Positions 44,177 through 52,491 of a stretch of DNA of 64,000 nt are shown here, in pieces. The stretch is from Burkholderia sp. FERM BP-3421 (lineage in GTDB: Bacteria; Pseudomonadota; Gammaproteobacteria; Burkholderiales; Burkholderiaceae), in the NCBI RefSeq assembly GCF_028657905.1, contig NZ_CP117781.1:2108001-2172000 (forward strand). The letters are read 5' to 3'. Numbering within the stretch: the first letter of the stretch is position 1; each line of letters starts with the position of its first letter. A program made the position numbers and the translations under genes. Under the pieces are notes generated by a model, which was not told the DNA's origin, searched no databases, and was given only the letters and a program-made list of their open reading frames with translations.

Positions 44177-45129
44177 GACAGCGCCCCCGCCGTGCGGGCC
44201 GGTACAGATGCCGCGCCGTCGCGCGCCGCGTCGCTGCGCGACACGGCCTGCGTGACGTGGCTGCCGGGCGGCACGTCCTGCGTGATCCAGACGTTGCCGC
44301 CGATCACCGCGCCGCGTCCGATCGTCACGCGACCCAGGATCGTCGCGCCCGCGTAGATCACCACGTCGTCCTCGACGATCGGATGCCGCGCGAGCCCTTT
44401 CTCGAGATGGCCCGCCGCATCGCGCGGAAAACGCTTCGCGCCGAGCGTGACCGCCTGATAGACGCGCACCCGCTCGCCGATGATCGCGGTCTCGCCGATC
44501 ACGACGCCCGTGCCGTGATCGATGAAGAAACCCGCGCCGATCCGCGCCCCCGGATGAATGTCGATCCCGGTTGCCGCATGCGCGTGCTCCGCCACGATCC
44601 GCGCGAGCAGCGGCAGTTCCAATCGATACAGTTCGTGTGCGAGCCGGTGATGGATCATCGCCAGCACGCCGGGATAACAGAGCAGCACCTCGTCGACGCT
44701 GCCGGCCGCCGGATCGCCGTGATAGGCGGCCAGCACGTCGCTGTCGAGCAGCGCGCGGATGCCGGGCAGGCGCGCCGCGAATACGCGCGCCGCATCGGCC
44801 GCGCGGGCGTCGAGCGCCGCCTCGTCGCCGCCGTCCGCCTGCTGGCGGTGCTTGTAGCGCAACTCGAGGCGCGCCTGCGCAAGCAGCGCGTGCAGCGCCT
44901 CGTCGAGCGCATGCCCCACATAAAGATTCTCGCTTTCCTGACGCAGATCGGGCGGCCCGAGGCGCATCGGGAACAACACGCCCTTCAGCGCGTCGACGAT
45001 GCCGGCCAGCGCCTCGCGGGCCGGCAGATCCCGCCCGCCGGGCTCCAGCGAGCGCCGCTGTACTTCACGCCAGCGCTGGCGCACGGTTTGAAGCGATTGC
45101 ACGATGTCATCGATGTCGAATACCGCCAC
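44173..45129 (-). CDS. cysE: Serine O-acetyltransferase (EpsC/SrpH-type)
   Basis: This 318-residue protein is a left-handed beta-helix serine acetyltransferase. HRLAHELYR, TGIDIHPGARIG, FFIDHGTGVVIGE and AVIGGNVWITQDVPPGS are hexapeptide-repeat landmarks. It makes O-acetylserine, the precursor of cysteine, which the encapsulin-associated desulfurase then consumes. SrpH next to srpI in Synechococcus is the same enzyme type. GTG at 45129 is preferred: GGGAGG lies 8 bases upstream, whereas extensions to 45312 read into the rhodanese gene. The C-terminus (SDAARDGAASVPARTAGALS) is disordered. Confidence 0.85.
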   Translation of the reverse strand: MAVFDIDDIVQSLQTVRQRWREVQRRSLEPGGRDLPAREALAGIVDALKGVLFPMRLGPPDLRQESENLYVGHALDEALHALLAQARLELRYKHRQQADGGDEAALDARAADAARVFAARLPGIRALLDSDVLAAYHGDPAAGSVDEVLLCYPGVLAMIHHRLAHELYRLELPLLARIVAEHAHAATGIDIHPGARIGAGFFIDHGTGVVIGETAIIGERVRVYQAVTLGAKRFPRDAAGHLEKGLARHPIVEDDVVIYAGATILGRVTIGRGAVIGGNVWITQDVPPGSHVTQAVSRSDAARDGAASVPARTAGALS

Positions 45130-45169
45130 GGCCACTGCCTCCCAGGTTCCAAATCGCGCGATCCGAATT

Positions 45170-45637
45170 TCAGTCTTGCCGCCACGGCAGCCCATGCCGC
45201 CGCCACCCGTTGATCGCGCCGCGGTGTCCGGCCTCGTCCAGTTCACCCTCGAAACCTTCGAGCACGTTGTAGACCTGCGTGAAGCCGGCTTTCGCGGCGG
45301 CCTCGGCGGCAAGCGCCGAGCGATTGCCGCTGCGGCACAACAGCAACACGACGGCTTCCCTGCCGGTCTTCGCCTCCAGCTCGCGCACGAAGCGCGGATT
45401 GCGCGTGAGGCTCGTGCCGGTCGCCCAGGCCACGTGCAGGCTGTCCGGCACCTGCCCGACGAAGGCCCGCTCCTCGGCGGTGCGCACGTCGACGAGCAGC
45501 GCCGCGCCCCGCGTGACCAGGCCCCACGCGTCGCTCGGCGCCACGCCGCCCGCGTACGAGAGGCCCGCCGCGGCGGCTACGTCGCGCGCCGCCTGCAGGA
45601 TCGCGTCGAGCGGTCGTTCTTCGAGTGTGGTTGTCAT
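45170..45637 (-). CDS. Rhodanese-like sulfurtransferase
   Basis: This 155-residue single-domain rhodanese has its active-site loop CRSGNRS with C101 as the sulfur carrier. It should accept or pass on persulfide sulfur. It is the first gene of the sulfur/encapsulin operon. The ATG at 45637 lies 6 bases after AGGAG; the ATG at 45643 touches the ribosome site and is unlikely. The stop is 40 bases before the cysE start. Cytoplasmic, no signal peptide. Confidence 0.87.
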   Translation of the reverse strand: MTTTLEERPLDAILQAARDVAAAAGLSYAGGVAPSDAWGLVTRGAALLVDVRTAEERAFVGQVPDSLHVAWATGTSLTRNPRFVRELEAKTGREAVVLLLCRSGNRSALAAEAAAKAGFTQVYNVLEGFEGELDEAGHRGAINGWRRHGLPWRQD

Positions 45638-46584
45638 CGTCATCTCCTTCGGGATTGCGCGCCGCGCGGGCGCGCCACATGGGATCGGGCCGGCGGCGTC
45701 CGCCGCCTATAGCCATCAGGCGCCCACTATGGAAGAGCCACGCCCCAAGCCGAACCAATTATTTTTCATTTCCTAAGAAGCCCGCCGCGCAGGCGATGGG
45801 TGGGGCCGGATCATGAACCTGCTTCGCCCAGCCAGGATCAATGCGGACAGCGCCCCGCGCGTCGCCCTTGCTGTGAATGTGTGACTTTTCTCTTCACGCG
45901 CAGCACGCTCATTGGAAATCCTCAAGCGAATTCACGACGCTTCGCACGGCGAATCTCAATATTATTCAACACTCGCGAGAGCAAGCCCATTCAATCGAAA
46001 TCAAATACATTCCTGGCACAATGCATTTTATTTTTGTCACCTCAGAAGTAATCAAGCGGCTGCCCGGCCGATCAGGCACACCCTCAAATTTAAGCATTGG
46101 GATATAAGAATATGCCTAAAAACCAACCCTCCCCATCGACAAAAGCAGTTCCAGAACTGGGCAAAAAGCACAAAAATCACATTAAAAATCAAATCATTAC
46201 ATGCAATCCCAACCTTTTAAGCCGCACCACCCCCACCAACTCGATCCGATGGCAAAATCCACTACCAGAGCGCCATTCCGGCCGCCCTGAAAATGAAAAA
46301 TCGGATTTACCCTATGGACACCGGACAGATTGATTACAGAATAACGAAACCTCAATATCACCCTCCAGCCAGCACACGCACACTCACCTGAAGCCGGTAT
46401 ATCGATTGCCACGCGCATGCCATCTGAATTCGTTCGCCTGACTGCCGCCTCGCCCCGCGCGGGCGCTGCCCGAATTTCCCCCGGACGGGATAAATCGACC
46501 TGGGCGTCGCCGGCGATGCAGGCCCTCCCGGGTTGGCCGCACGCGACCCCGCCGCCGTTCCATCTACAACACAAGAGGCAGCCG
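45638..46584. other. 947-base AT-rich intergenic region between divergent rhodanese and response-regulator genes
   Basis: From about 45880 to 46400 the sequence is strongly AT-richer than flanking coding DNA and has no credible frame on either strand. It must contain promoters for the rhodanese operon (minus) and the response regulator (plus). It may hold a small RNA or be an old horizontally acquired remnant. No terminal repeat was found. Confidence 0.5.
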
Positions 46585-47274
46585 ATGATCTCGAACCGCA
46601 AGTCGATCACGCTCGCGATCCTGGACGACCATGCCGCCGTCCAGCACGGCATCGAGCACTACCTGGCCGACAAGACCGACATCGATGTCCGCGGGAATTT
46701 CTCGCGCTCGCGCGATCTGCTGCGCTGGCTCGAATCCCATCAGGTCGACGTCGTGCTGCTCGACTACGTGCTCGGTCCCGACGAGATCGACGGCCTCAAC
46801 CTGATCCGCCTCGTGCACACCCGCTTCCAGCGCTGCGAGATCCTCATGACATCGAGCATCGAGGTGCCCGCGACCGTCAACCTGATGATGCGGGCCGGCG
46901 CGAAAGGTTTCATCGGCAAGAGCCAGGATCTGCGCGAGCTTGCGCACGCGGTCCACGTGGTCGCGCGCGGCAAGACCTACCTGAGCATGGAACTGGCGAG
47001 CATCGTGCCGCCCGCCCGGGACGGCCGGGCGGGCCGCGAGGCGCCGACCGTGACGCTGACGTCGGCCAGTTCGCCCGCCCAGCTCGCCGAGACGCAGCTG
47101 AGCCCGCGCGAGCACGAGGTGCTGCGCTGCTGCCTGAACGGGATGACGGTGTCGGAAATCGCGATCAAGTTCTCGCGCAGCCGCAAGACGATCAGCGCGC
47201 AGAAGCAGTCGGCGTTCCGCAAGCTCGGCGTGCGCAACGATCTCGAGCTGTTCGCGTCGCGCAAGCCGTCGTGA
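46585..47274 (+). CDS. NarL/FixJ family response regulator
   Basis: This 229-residue protein has a receiver domain (phospho-acceptor D60 in VVLLDYVLG, preceded by ILDDH at 12-16) and a LuxR-type helix-turn-helix (about 165-225, with LSPREHEVLRCCLNGMTVSEIAIKF). The AGAGG ribosome site at a proper distance supports ATG 46585; the frame is open back to 46417. No histidine kinase is adjacent, so it is an orphan. Possibly controls the neighbouring genes or distant ones. Confidence 0.87.
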   Translation: MISNRKSITLAILDDHAAVQHGIEHYLADKTDIDVRGNFSRSRDLLRWLESHQVDVVLLDYVLGPDEIDGLNLIRLVHTRFQRCEILMTSSIEVPATVNLMMRAGAKGFIGKSQDLRELAHAVHVVARGKTYLSMELASIVPPARDGRAGREAPTVTLTSASSPAQLAETQLSPREHEVLRCCLNGMTVSEIAIKFSRSRKTISAQKQSAFRKLGVRNDLELFASRKPS

Positions 47275-47288
47275 CGCGGCAGGCGGAC

Positions 47289-47311
47289 GCGGGCGGCCGG
47301 GCGCCGCCCGC
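47289..47311. terminator. Hairpin between convergent response-regulator and CoA-transferase genes
   Basis: GCGGGCGGC (47289-47297) and its complement (47303-47311) form a 9-base-pair stem with a 5-base loop, in the 48-base gap between convergent stops. No T-run. Confidence 0.4.
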
Positions 47312-47322
47312 GGGTGAGACCC

Positions 47323-48837
47323 TCAGGGCTTCATCGAGCCCGTGCGCACGTAGCGCTCGTGCCACGACAGCGCCTCGCCGAGCAGGTGCGGCGTCTGCTT
47401 GCCGAAGCTCTCGCGGCTCGCGCGCTCGAAGTAGTCCGCCAGCATCGGCCGGAAGTCCGGGTGGGCGCAGTTCGCGATGATCGCGCGCGCGCGCTGCTTC
47501 GGTGACAGCCCCCGCAGGTCCGCGAGCCCCTGTTCGGTCACCACCACCGCCACGTCATGCTCGGTATGGTCGACGTGGCTCGCCATCGGCACGATCCGCG
47601 AGATCGCGCCGCCCTTCGCCGTGCTCGCCGACATGAAGCACGACAGGTAGCCGTTGCGCGCGAAGTCGCCGGAACCGCCGATGCCGTTCTGGATCTTCGT
47701 GCCCATCACGTGGGTCGAGTTCACGTTGCCGTAGATGTCGGCCTCGATCATCCCGTTCATCGCGATGCAGCCCAGCCGGCGCACCAACTCTGGATGGTTG
47801 CTGATCTCCTGCGGACGCAGCACGATCTTGTCGCGGAAACGGTCGATCTCGTCCGCGAAACGCTTGACCGCGTCGGGGCTCAGCGACAGCGCGGTCGCCG
47901 ACGCGAAGCTCAGCGTGCCGTTCTCGAGCAGGTCGAGCATGCCGTCCTGGATCACCTCGGTGAAAGCCGTCAGGCCCTTGAAGCCGCCCGCGCCCAACTC
48001 GGCCAGCACCGCGTTGGTGATGTTGCCCACTCCCGACTGCAGCGGCAGCAGGTCGGCCGGCAGCCGGCCGCGCGCGATCTCGTGGCGCAGGAAGTCGAGC
48101 AGGTGCCCGGCGATCTGCTTCGAGGTCGCGTCGGGCGCCGAAAACGCATTGCTGCGGTCCGGCGCGTCGGTCTCGACGATCGCGATGATCTTCTCCGGCG
48201 CGCAGCGCAGATACGGCTCGCCGATCCGGTCGCCGCTCTTCACGAGCGGAATCGGCACCCGGTTCGGCGGCAGCGCCGTGCCGTAATAGATGTCGTGCAT
48301 GCCGTCGAGCCCGAGCGGCTGGCGCGTGTTCACCTCGAGGATCACGCGCTGCGCCCGATCGAGCCAGGTCTTGTTGTTGCCGACCGACGCCGACGGAATC
48401 AGCAGGCCGTCCTCGCGGATCCCCGCCACCTCCACCACCGCCACGTCCAGCTCGCCGAACAGGCCGAACCACGCGTATTGCGCGACATGGCTCAGGTGGA
48501 TGTCCTGGTAGTCGAGTTCGCCGGCATTGATCTTGTCCCGCAGGGTCGGATCAGATTGATACGGCAGCCGCATCGAGATACCGTCCGCCCGGGCCAGCGC
48601 GCCGTCGAGTTCCGGCGCCGTCGACGCCCCGGTCAGCACGTTGATCCGGAAAGCCTCGCCGCGCGCGTGGGCGGCGCCGATGCGGGCCGCCAGCGCGGCC
48701 GGCACCGCCTTCGGGTAACCGGAGCCGGTGAAGCCGCTCATCGCGACGGTCATGCCGGGGGCGATCAACGCCGCGGCTTCGTCCGCGGTGCGGACCAGGG
48801 AACGCAGATGGGGAGCGAGGATGCGAGAGGTTGGCAT
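47323..48837 (-). CDS. Acetyl-CoA hydrolase / succinyl-CoA:acetate CoA-transferase
   Basis: This 504-residue protein is of the Ach1/AarC class of CoA-transferases. MSGFTGSGYPKAVPAAL near the N-terminus, GVGNITNAVLAELG, and TEVIQDGMLDLL with the likely catalytic glutamate are family blocks. It moves CoA between succinyl-CoA, acetate and related acids, or hydrolyses acetyl-CoA. ATG at 48837 starts the conserved region; the open frame continues to 49146 without a ribosome site. Cytoplasmic. Confidence 0.9.
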   Translation of the reverse strand: MPTSRILAPHLRSLVRTADEAAALIAPGMTVAMSGFTGSGYPKAVPAALAARIGAAHARGEAFRINVLTGASTAPELDGALARADGISMRLPYQSDPTLRDKINAGELDYQDIHLSHVAQYAWFGLFGELDVAVVEVAGIREDGLLIPSASVGNNKTWLDRAQRVILEVNTRQPLGLDGMHDIYYGTALPPNRVPIPLVKSGDRIGEPYLRCAPEKIIAIVETDAPDRSNAFSAPDATSKQIAGHLLDFLRHEIARGRLPADLLPLQSGVGNITNAVLAELGAGGFKGLTAFTEVIQDGMLDLLENGTLSFASATALSLSPDAVKRFADEIDRFRDKIVLRPQEISNHPELVRRLGCIAMNGMIEADIYGNVNSTHVMGTKIQNGIGGSGDFARNGYLSCFMSASTAKGGAISRIVPMASHVDHTEHDVAVVVTEQGLADLRGLSPKQRARAIIANCAHPDFRPMLADYFERASRESFGKQTPHLLGEALSWHERYVRTGSMKP

Positions 48838-49198
48838 GGCTGGTTGTCGAACGGTTGTCTTGGTATCAATCACGACGAAGTTGCCGCAGCGGGGTGTCTC
48901 GGGCGCGGCGCACTGCCCTCGCGGCCGGTCCGGTTCGGGGCCGGCCGCGAGGCACGGCCGGAGTATCGCAGAGCGGCTGCCCGGCATAGGATTGCCCCGC
49001 TGCAAAACTCCCTTGCCGGATTTGCCGGGTATCGGCGGGCCCGTCCGTCGGACGCGACTCACCGATCCAACCCCGATTGTCGCGCATGGGATTGGAGAGG
49101 CGGAGCAGGCAAGCCGCCAATCTGCGTGAGAAGCCGGTAGAATCAAGGTTTTTGGTCATCAAAAAGCAATAAATTACAAATCCGTATATATTCCGCCG
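48838..49198. other. 361-base intergenic region between divergent CoA-transferase and phosphonate operon
   Basis: No gene. Contains both promoters. The 60 bases before the phosphonate operon are AT-rich with a TATATATT near 49185-49192, which could be a -10 element. Confidence 0.5.
49149..49165. promoter_or_regulatory. Palindrome TTTTTG-N5-CAAAAA before the phosphonate operon
   Basis: TTTTTG at 49149-49154 and CAAAAA at 49160-49165 form a perfect inverted repeat with GTCAT spacer, about 35 bases before the first start codon. A candidate operator for an unlinked regulator; it could also act as a weak terminator. Confidence 0.35.
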
Positions 49199-49882
49199 AT
49201 GGACCAGAGAACCACCAACAAAATCACCACGGCAAGCCCGCCGCCCCGCACCTGGGATGCCCGGCTGGCCCGCTGGCTTGTCACGCCCCTGATCGACACG
49301 CCGGTCACGCCGAACCACCTCACCACGCTGCGCCTGCTGATCGGCCTCGCGGGCGCGTACTGCCTCGCGCAGGGCGGCTTCCGCTGGATCAACGCGGGCG
49401 CGTTCCTGATCGTGCTGTCGAACTTCGTCGACCATACCGACGGCGAACTCGCGCGGATCAGCGGCAAATCCAGCAAGATCGGCCACTTTTACGACCTCGC
49501 GAGCGACGCGCTGATCACGGTCGCGCTGTTCGTCAGCATGGGCGCCGGGATTGTCGCCACGGGCGGCCGCATGGCCGCCAATCCGGTCCTGCTCGGCACG
49601 CTCGCGGGCGCGGCCGTCGCGCTGATCTTCTTCCTGCGGATGCGGATCGAATCGTTCGCCGGCAAGGCCGGCACCAAGCAGGCGTTCGTCGGCGGCTTCG
49701 AGACCGAGGACGTGCTCTACCTGCTGCCCCTCGTCACGCTGTTCGACGGCGTGGAGCGCTTCCTGCTGGCCGCGTCGATCGGCGCGCCGCTCTTTGCCGC
49801 GTGGGTCGTGGCCGACTACTGGCGCATCGTGCGCCGCGGCCGCGCCGCGCCCAATCCAACCGAAATCCAAGTCACCAAATGA
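49199..49882 (+). CDS. CDP-alcohol phosphatidyltransferase of phosphonate operon
   Basis: This 227-residue membrane protein carries the CDP-alcohol phosphotransferase signature: the two segments DHTDGELAR and GHFYDLASD give D-x2-DG-x2-AR, then G-x3-D-x3-D. About six helices are expected. These enzymes join a CDP-activated headgroup to a lipid alcohol (or reverse). In an operon that makes 2-aminoethylphosphonate and two nucleotidyltransferases it is the natural candidate to link CMP-activated aminoethylphosphonate to diacylglycerol, forming a phosphonolipid. This is inference. Its stop overlaps the oxygenase start by ATGA. Confidence 0.87.
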   Translation: MDQRTTNKITTASPPPRTWDARLARWLVTPLIDTPVTPNHLTTLRLLIGLAGAYCLAQGGFRWINAGAFLIVLSNFVDHTDGELARISGKSSKIGHFYDLASDALITVALFVSMGAGIVATGGRMAANPVLLGTLAGAAVALIFFLRMRIESFAGKAGTKQAFVGGFETEDVLYLLPLVTLFDGVERFLLAASIGAPLFAAWVVADYWRIVRRGRAAPNPTEIQVTK

Positions 49883-50682
49883 CCCTCCATACAGGCGCAG
49901 AGACCGTGCCGACCTCGCCTTCCACGGCGCAGGGCACGGGGCTTCCCCCTGACCGCGCCGTCGCGTCCCGCGTCGGCGAACTCGACCTGCCCGGCCTGCG
50001 ACAGCACTACACGCGCCAAGGCGCGTTCCTGTACCTCGACGACTTCCTGCCGAAGGACGCGGCCGGCAAGCTCGCCGACGCCGCGCGCGCGCTGCAGGCG
50101 GACATCAACCGCAACTACCTGCCCGGCCACAAGCAGGGTGGCAGCGTGAGCCGGCACACGATCGACGCGAAGGCGCCGTACATCGCCGAGCTGTACCGCT
50201 CGAAGGCGCTGATCGGCTTCCTCGAGAAGATCACGGGCGACACCCTGCTGCTGTCGCCGGAAGACGATCCGCACGCGTACGCGCTGTACTACTACACCCG
50301 CCCCGGCGATCACATCGGCTGGCACTACGACACCTCGTACTACGACGGCCGCCGCTACACGCTGCTGTTCGGCGTGATCGACGAATCGACGTCGCGGCTC
50401 GACTACGAGCTGCACACGCGCAACCCGGCGGTCGCCGACGAGCCGGGCTCGGTGCAGATCGCGCACGGCGGCATCGTGCTGTTCGACGGCGACAAGCTGC
50501 GCCACCGCGTCACGCCGCTCGGCGAGAACGAGCTGCGCGTGTCGCTGACCTTCGAATACGTGACCGATCCCGGCATGCGTCCCTGGAAGCGCTTCATCTC
50601 GAACATGAAGGATGCGATCGCGTACTTCGGCTTCCGCCAGGTGTTCCGTCAGCTGGCCGCGCGCCGCACCCAGGGCTCATGA
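49879..50682 (+). CDS. 2-oxoglutarate/Fe(II)-dependent oxygenase of phosphonate operon
   Basis: This 267-residue protein has the facial triad of 2OG-Fe(II) oxygenases: HIGWHYD (H-x-D) and a distal histidine in DKLRHRVTP, followed by an arginine for 2OG in LRVSLTFEYV. YALYYYTRPGD precedes the triad. It probably hydroxylates the aminoethylphosphonate headgroup or its lipid; 1-hydroxy-2-aminoethylphosphonate lipids are known from other bacteria. Starts and stops overlap both neighbours by ATGA, tying it tightly to the operon. Confidence 0.85.
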   Translation: MTLHTGAETVPTSPSTAQGTGLPPDRAVASRVGELDLPGLRQHYTRQGAFLYLDDFLPKDAAGKLADAARALQADINRNYLPGHKQGGSVSRHTIDAKAPYIAELYRSKALIGFLEKITGDTLLLSPEDDPHAYALYYYTRPGDHIGWHYDTSYYDGRRYTLLFGVIDESTSRLDYELHTRNPAVADEPGSVQIAHGGIVLFDGDKLRHRVTPLGENELRVSLTFEYVTDPGMRPWKRFISNMKDAIAYFGFRQVFRQLAARRTQGS

Positions 50683-51683
50683 CGCGCGCCGGCATGATCC
50701 TGCTGTCGATCGGGACAGCGCTGTTCGTTGCATTGCTGGCCTGGCAAGGCTTCGGCGCCGTCGCGTCGACGCTGCTCACGGCCGGCTGGGGGCTCGCGCT
50801 CGTCGCGGCCTTCCATCTGGTGCCGCTCGTGATCGATGCGCGGGCGATCGCCGTGATGTTCCCGGCCGGCACGCGCGGCGCGTCGATGCGCGAGGCGCTG
50901 TATGCGCGCTGGGTGGGCGAATCGGTCAACAGCCTGCTGCCCGCCGGGCAGATCGGCGGCCCGGTGCTGATGGTGCGCTACCTCTCGCAGCAGGGCGTGC
51001 GGATGCAGGAAGCCGCCGCCGCGATCACCGTCAGCACCACGATGCAGGCGCTCGCGCAGCTGCTGTTCGCGCTCGTCGGCATCGCCGCGTTCAGCCTGTA
51101 CGCGAGCCATGATTCGGTGTCGCACCTGCGCACGCCCGCGCTGATCGCGACCGCGCTGCTCGCGCTGTTCGCGCTCGCGTTCTATGTCGCGCAGCGGCGC
51201 GGCCTGTTCGGGCGCGGGCTGCGCCTCGTGTCGAAGCTGTTCGGTCCGCGCGACTGGTCGGGCCTCGCCACGCGCGCCGACGCAATCGACGCCGCGGTCG
51301 CCGACCTGTACCGCCGCCGCGACCGGGTCGCGTCGACCTTCTGGCTCAGCTTCGTCGGCTGGGTGGTCGGCACGGGCGAAGTGTGGCTCGCGCTGCACTT
51401 CCTCGGCCACCCGGTCAGCTGGCTCGATGCGCTGCTGCTGGAGAGCGTCGGCCAGGCGATCCGCGGCGCGGCGTTCGCGATCCCCGGCTCGCTCGGCGCG
51501 CAGGAAGGCGGCTATCTGCTGCTCGCGCCGCTCGTCGGGCTCCCGCCCGAGGCGGCGCTCGCGCTGTCGCTCGCGAAGCGCGCGCGCGAACTCGCGCTCG
51601 GCCTGCCCGGCATCCTGTACCTGCATTACCGTGAACGAAACTGGCAACGGCGCCGCGCGGCGCCGCAGCCGCTTGCCGACTGA
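50679..51683 (+). CDS. Flippase-like membrane protein (LPG-synthase TM / HpnL-type)
   Basis: This 334-residue protein has about eight membrane helices and the conserved blocks VNSLLPAGQIGGPVLMVRYL and RGAAFAIPGSLGAQEGGYLLL of the UPF0104/lysylphosphatidylglycerol synthase transmembrane family, which includes HpnL-like proteins of hopanoid loci. These are thought to move lipids across the membrane. Here it would export or flip a phosphonolipid. No hopanoid genes are in the window. The start overlaps the oxygenase stop by ATGA. Confidence 0.8.
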   Translation: MTRAGMILLSIGTALFVALLAWQGFGAVASTLLTAGWGLALVAAFHLVPLVIDARAIAVMFPAGTRGASMREALYARWVGESVNSLLPAGQIGGPVLMVRYLSQQGVRMQEAAAAITVSTTMQALAQLLFALVGIAAFSLYASHDSVSHLRTPALIATALLALFALAFYVAQRRGLFGRGLRLVSKLFGPRDWSGLATRADAIDAAVADLYRRRDRVASTFWLSFVGWVVGTGEVWLALHFLGHPVSWLDALLLESVGQAIRGAAFAIPGSLGAQEGGYLLLAPLVGLPPEAALALSLAKRARELALGLPGILYLHYRERNWQRRRAAPQPLAD

Positions 51684-51726
51684 GCCGCGACGCGGCCGGC
51701 CGGCATTACCCTGCGTGGAGAAACAC

Positions 51727-52491
51727 ATGCGAGCCATCATCCTTGCGGCGGGCCTCGGCCTGCGTCTGCAACAACCGCCCGAGGCGCAGTACCCGAAGTG
51801 CCTGCTGCGCTTCGACGACGTGTCGCTCCTCGAACGCCATTTCCGGCTGCTCGACGCGGTCGGCGTGACCGAGGTCGTGCTCGCGCTCGGCTTCCAGTCC
51901 GAGAAGGTCGAGGCCGAACTCGAACGCCTCGGCCGCCGCGCCGAGATCGTGCTGAACCCGCGCTACGACCTCGGCAGCGTGCTGACCCTGCACACCGCCG
52001 CCGGCCCGATGACGCGCGGCGGCGACGTGCTGATCATGGACGCCGACGTGCTGTACGACGACAGCATCCTGCATGCGCTCGTGGCCGACCCCGAGCGCCC
52101 CACCGACCGCCTGCTGATCGACCGCGGCTTCGAGGAAGGCGACGAGCCCGTCAAGCTGTGCGCGAAGAACGGCGTGCCGGTCGAGTTGCGCAAGCAGCTC
52201 GCGGTCGGCCTCGAGTACGACACGATCGGCGAATCGGTCGGCTTCTTCCGGTTCCGCGAGGACACCGCGCGCCGGCTGGCCGAGATCGTCGCCGGCTACG
52301 TCGACGGCGGCCGCGCCAACCTGCCGCATGAAGAAGCGGTACGCGACCTGCTGCTGGAAGGCGGTCGCGATTTCGAGATTGCCGATGTCACGGGCGCCCC
52401 GTGGATCGAAATCGATTTTCCCAATGACGTCTCGCGTGCGAGCCAGGAAGTGCTGCCGCAGATTCAACGCACCGTAGGAGTGGCACGATGA
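51727..52491 (+). CDS. Nucleotidyltransferase of phosphonate operon
   Basis: This 254-residue protein has the NTP-transferase signature in MRAIILAAGLGLRLQ, with a PKCLLRFDD segment after it, and a metal-binding aspartate pair in LIMDADVLYD. Such enzymes activate alcohols, sugars or phosphonates as CMP/UMP esters. Here it may form CMP-aminoethylphosphonate. It starts with GGAG 6-8 bases upstream and its stop overlaps the PEP mutase start by ATGA. Confidence 0.85.
   Translation: MRAIILAAGLGLRLQQPPEAQYPKCLLRFDDVSLLERHFRLLDAVGVTEVVLALGFQSEKVEAELERLGRRAEIVLNPRYDLGSVLTLHTAAGPMTRGGDVLIMDADVLYDDSILHALVADPERPTDRLLIDRGFEEGDEPVKLCAKNGVPVELRKQLAVGLEYDTIGESVGFFRFREDTARRLAEIVAGYVDGGRANLPHEEAVRDLLLEGGRDFEIADVTGAPWIEIDFPNDVSRASQEVLPQIQRTVGVAR

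Noticed and set aside
45877..46333. Three overlapping plus-strand frames in the AT-rich gap
   Set aside because: Low-complexity, no ribosome site, no recognised domain; probably chance frames in AT-rich DNA.
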